Origin: an uncultured bacterium | GTDB taxonomy: Bacteria > Desulfobacterota > Binatia > HRBIN30 | Reading direction: 5' to 3' | Length of the DNA: 7,267 nt | Assembly: GCA_937975525.1 (NCBI GenBank) | Contig: CALJUJ010000711.1 | Span: forward strand, 1 to 7,267 | Shown here: positions 7,201-7,267 of the stretch, in pieces | Position numbering within the stretch: the stretch's first letter is position 1 | Layout: each line of letters opens with the position of its first letter | Translations under genes and position numbers: made by a program | Notes under the pieces: model-generated | The model's input: only the letters and a program-made list of their open reading frames with translations | The model's database searches: none | Told to the model about the DNA's origin: nothing

Positions 7201-7267
7201 CGACGGCACCACCGAGAACAACGCCGGTCCGAGCCGAGCGACCCTGGCCGTCGCCACACCCCTCGCG
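4247..7267 (+). CDS. Large secreted adhesin-like protein: choice-of-anchor A domain plus DUF11 repeats (C-terminus cut by window edge)
   Basis: The frame is open from ATG 4247 to the right edge, at least 1007 residues. The N-terminus is a long signal peptide of about 46 residues: a basic region to R13, hydrophobic VAGPLGVTLIVAILASGIW, then cleavage probably near T-A-Q-A. A Cys- and Asp-rich head follows, with CEDGLDNDGDGL (from residue 101), a calcium-loop-like motif common in secreted proteins. Residues ~242-556 resemble the choice-of-anchor A family (pAdhesive type): GNVAAVGN early, SIVILRVLGKMRV in the middle, then VLWLFDGS, FPGTIIAPE and DGAIVAPEIDL near the end. Residues 564-717, 718-861 and 862-1007 are three DUF11 (Ig-like) repeats, each opening with a K-x(4)-PDP-like motif and ending in Asn/Thr-rich sequence. 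Known members are surface proteins whose C-terminal sorting signal varies (LPXTG, PEP-CTERM and others); here that end is missing. Inference: a surface or matrix adhesin, transcribed on its own from the upstream promoter. Confidence 0.88.
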   Translation, partial: MQKSLVALLGRTRMGAYVAGPLGVTLIVAILASGIWTASPPPKVTAQAPAGIACSDGNMLDGDCCSAAGFQEESRFGFVVSGPGDIASRATECAISGTNHCEDGLDNDGDGLADAEDPECASLTELQRQVLVGTDPTARNSIRTGSEYRIVHSTGSGMDVAPSDFVIAGTCAGGLCACPDTLTGYSSTDPRDNDPNTILTRPACQGQGRSCSVDADCLPAAYPGGASFAEICGYDIQLRREGIFEGNVAAVGNLRFGRGFVDSRNLGDLGAGLFCNGCVLNPTRNEKRAPYPNVILDGESWWLGAGLCVPSGAKSCVSDEDCLTAPAVAGDICGARLQIDFGDANDPNATPLNTNFVRTGGTLDPNDPSSRPNAYDFCLGALAEAARFADPNDPARLTADNLPGLPLSAAPAVHVEDQVKLRGNDNLTLRFDTPGTHIRSLEQLSTGRNTTINLEGLEDSIVILRVLGKMRVGGENAITLASSDPNDPGLRPDRVLWLFDGSRGNVDVSRDTTFPGTIIAPERKRVRFGGAVTLDGAIVAPEIDLGGTGLIRHRPFIALLPTNLSITKNAVPDPQNVDAPPGTVVAGEDVLYTIDVKNNGPSYAPGVVVTDVLPADGAGNDLVSFNSATVTAGNGVCEHVAIAGAADRVVCYLGTLAREDDAATVSDETSATVQISVTVNPDTRGVIDNVASVAANVEESYATDNTITEPITVIALSDFTIAKTGTPDPAVAGAASALTYTITVDNLGPSDAFEADPPGVLVLDSIPTNLTIVSAVHQPGDGGAPQSCTVNGNDVTCDMGRIDVADAPEVVTVVVSPDCDAHLTHPPSSPLTNTATVSNLGGEFDPNTSNNTSSTTTGFAGEVDLVATKTSTPDPVIAGEQLTYEVTVANNGPSRATNVAFRDQLPAGTSLDAVSSPFCSSVGGTPFVDEEIECSVGTIGCPADPSNTSSVQFVVDVDSGVAEGAVLTNTVASISRAATATKASNDGTTENNAGPSRATLAVATPLA
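5936..6397 (+). repeat. DUF11 repeat 1
   Basis: Residues 564-717 of the large protein. It opens LSITKNAVPDP, has the hallmark YTIDVKNNGPSYA and VVVTDVLP strands, a Cys pair around CEHVA and VCYLGTL, and closes with ATDNTITEP. The repeat is an Ig-like extracellular stalk module. Confidence 0.85.
6398..6829 (+). repeat. DUF11 repeat 2
   Basis: Residues 718-861 of the large protein. It opens DFTIAKTGTPDPAVAG, then YTITVDNLGPSDA, a CTVNG-DVTCDMGRI Cys pair and a closing TSNNTSST run. It has a short acidic insertion (FEADPPG) before the VLDSIP strand. Confidence 0.85.
6830..7267 (+). repeat. DUF11 repeat 3 (reaches the window edge)
   Basis: Residues 862-1007 of the large protein. It opens VDLVATKTSTPDPVIAG, then YEVTVANNGPSRA, FRDQLPAGTSL, three cysteines (CSS, CSVGTIGC) and a TENNAGPS tail. 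The repeat looks nearly whole, so more repeats or the sorting tail should follow beyond the edge. Confidence 0.8.

Noticed and set aside
5936..7267. DUF11 repeats as DNA-level tandem duplication
   Set aside because: The three modules share protein motifs but are diverged in sequence and length (about 154, 144 and 146 residues), so they are old domain repeats rather than a recent duplication.

Overview
The window is a high-GC stretch of bacterial DNA dominated by exported, probably cell-surface proteins. Three traits recall environmental Deltaproteobacteria-like lineages such as Myxococcota or Candidatus Binatota: a Pro-Thr linker followed by a dockerin-like tail, Cys-rich segments of the type that begins CGNGV, and secreted beta-helix proteins. 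This is inference from protein style; there is no rRNA or other marker gene here.

Layout. Positions 1-367 on the minus strand hold the N-terminal half of a trehalose-6-phosphate phosphatase, which runs off the left edge. It is divergent, across 113 bp, from a plus-strand cluster of three tightly packed genes (481-4071): a small lipoprotein, a secreted right-handed beta-helix protein with a clear 22-residue coil repeat, and a larger secreted protein. The larger protein is built as beta-solenoid, Cys-rich segment, Pro-Thr linker and dockerin-like pair of calcium loops. The second and third genes overlap by 4 bp (GTGA), so an operon is likely. A hairpin followed by T-rich sequence (4085-4118) probably ends it.

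The 175-bp gap 4072-4246 is the most information-dense non-coding part. After the putative terminator comes a good match to a sigma-54 (-24/-12) promoter at 4166-4181, then a strong two-part hairpin at 4197-4233 near the predicted 5' end of the transcript, then a near-perfect Shine-Dalgarno. This leads into a very large secreted protein (4247 to the right edge, at least 1007 residues): an unusually long signal peptide, a Cys- and Asp-rich head, a choice-of-anchor A type adhesin-like domain, and three DUF11 repeats. Its C-terminus, which would show how it is anchored, lies outside the window.

Taken together this looks like a surface or extracellular-matrix locus with its own regulated adhesin gene. 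I see no defence system, CRISPR array, mobile element, tRNA or rRNA. The points most worth a second look are the sigma-54 promoter plus leader hairpin, the dockerin-like beta-solenoid protein, and the regular 22-residue beta-helix.
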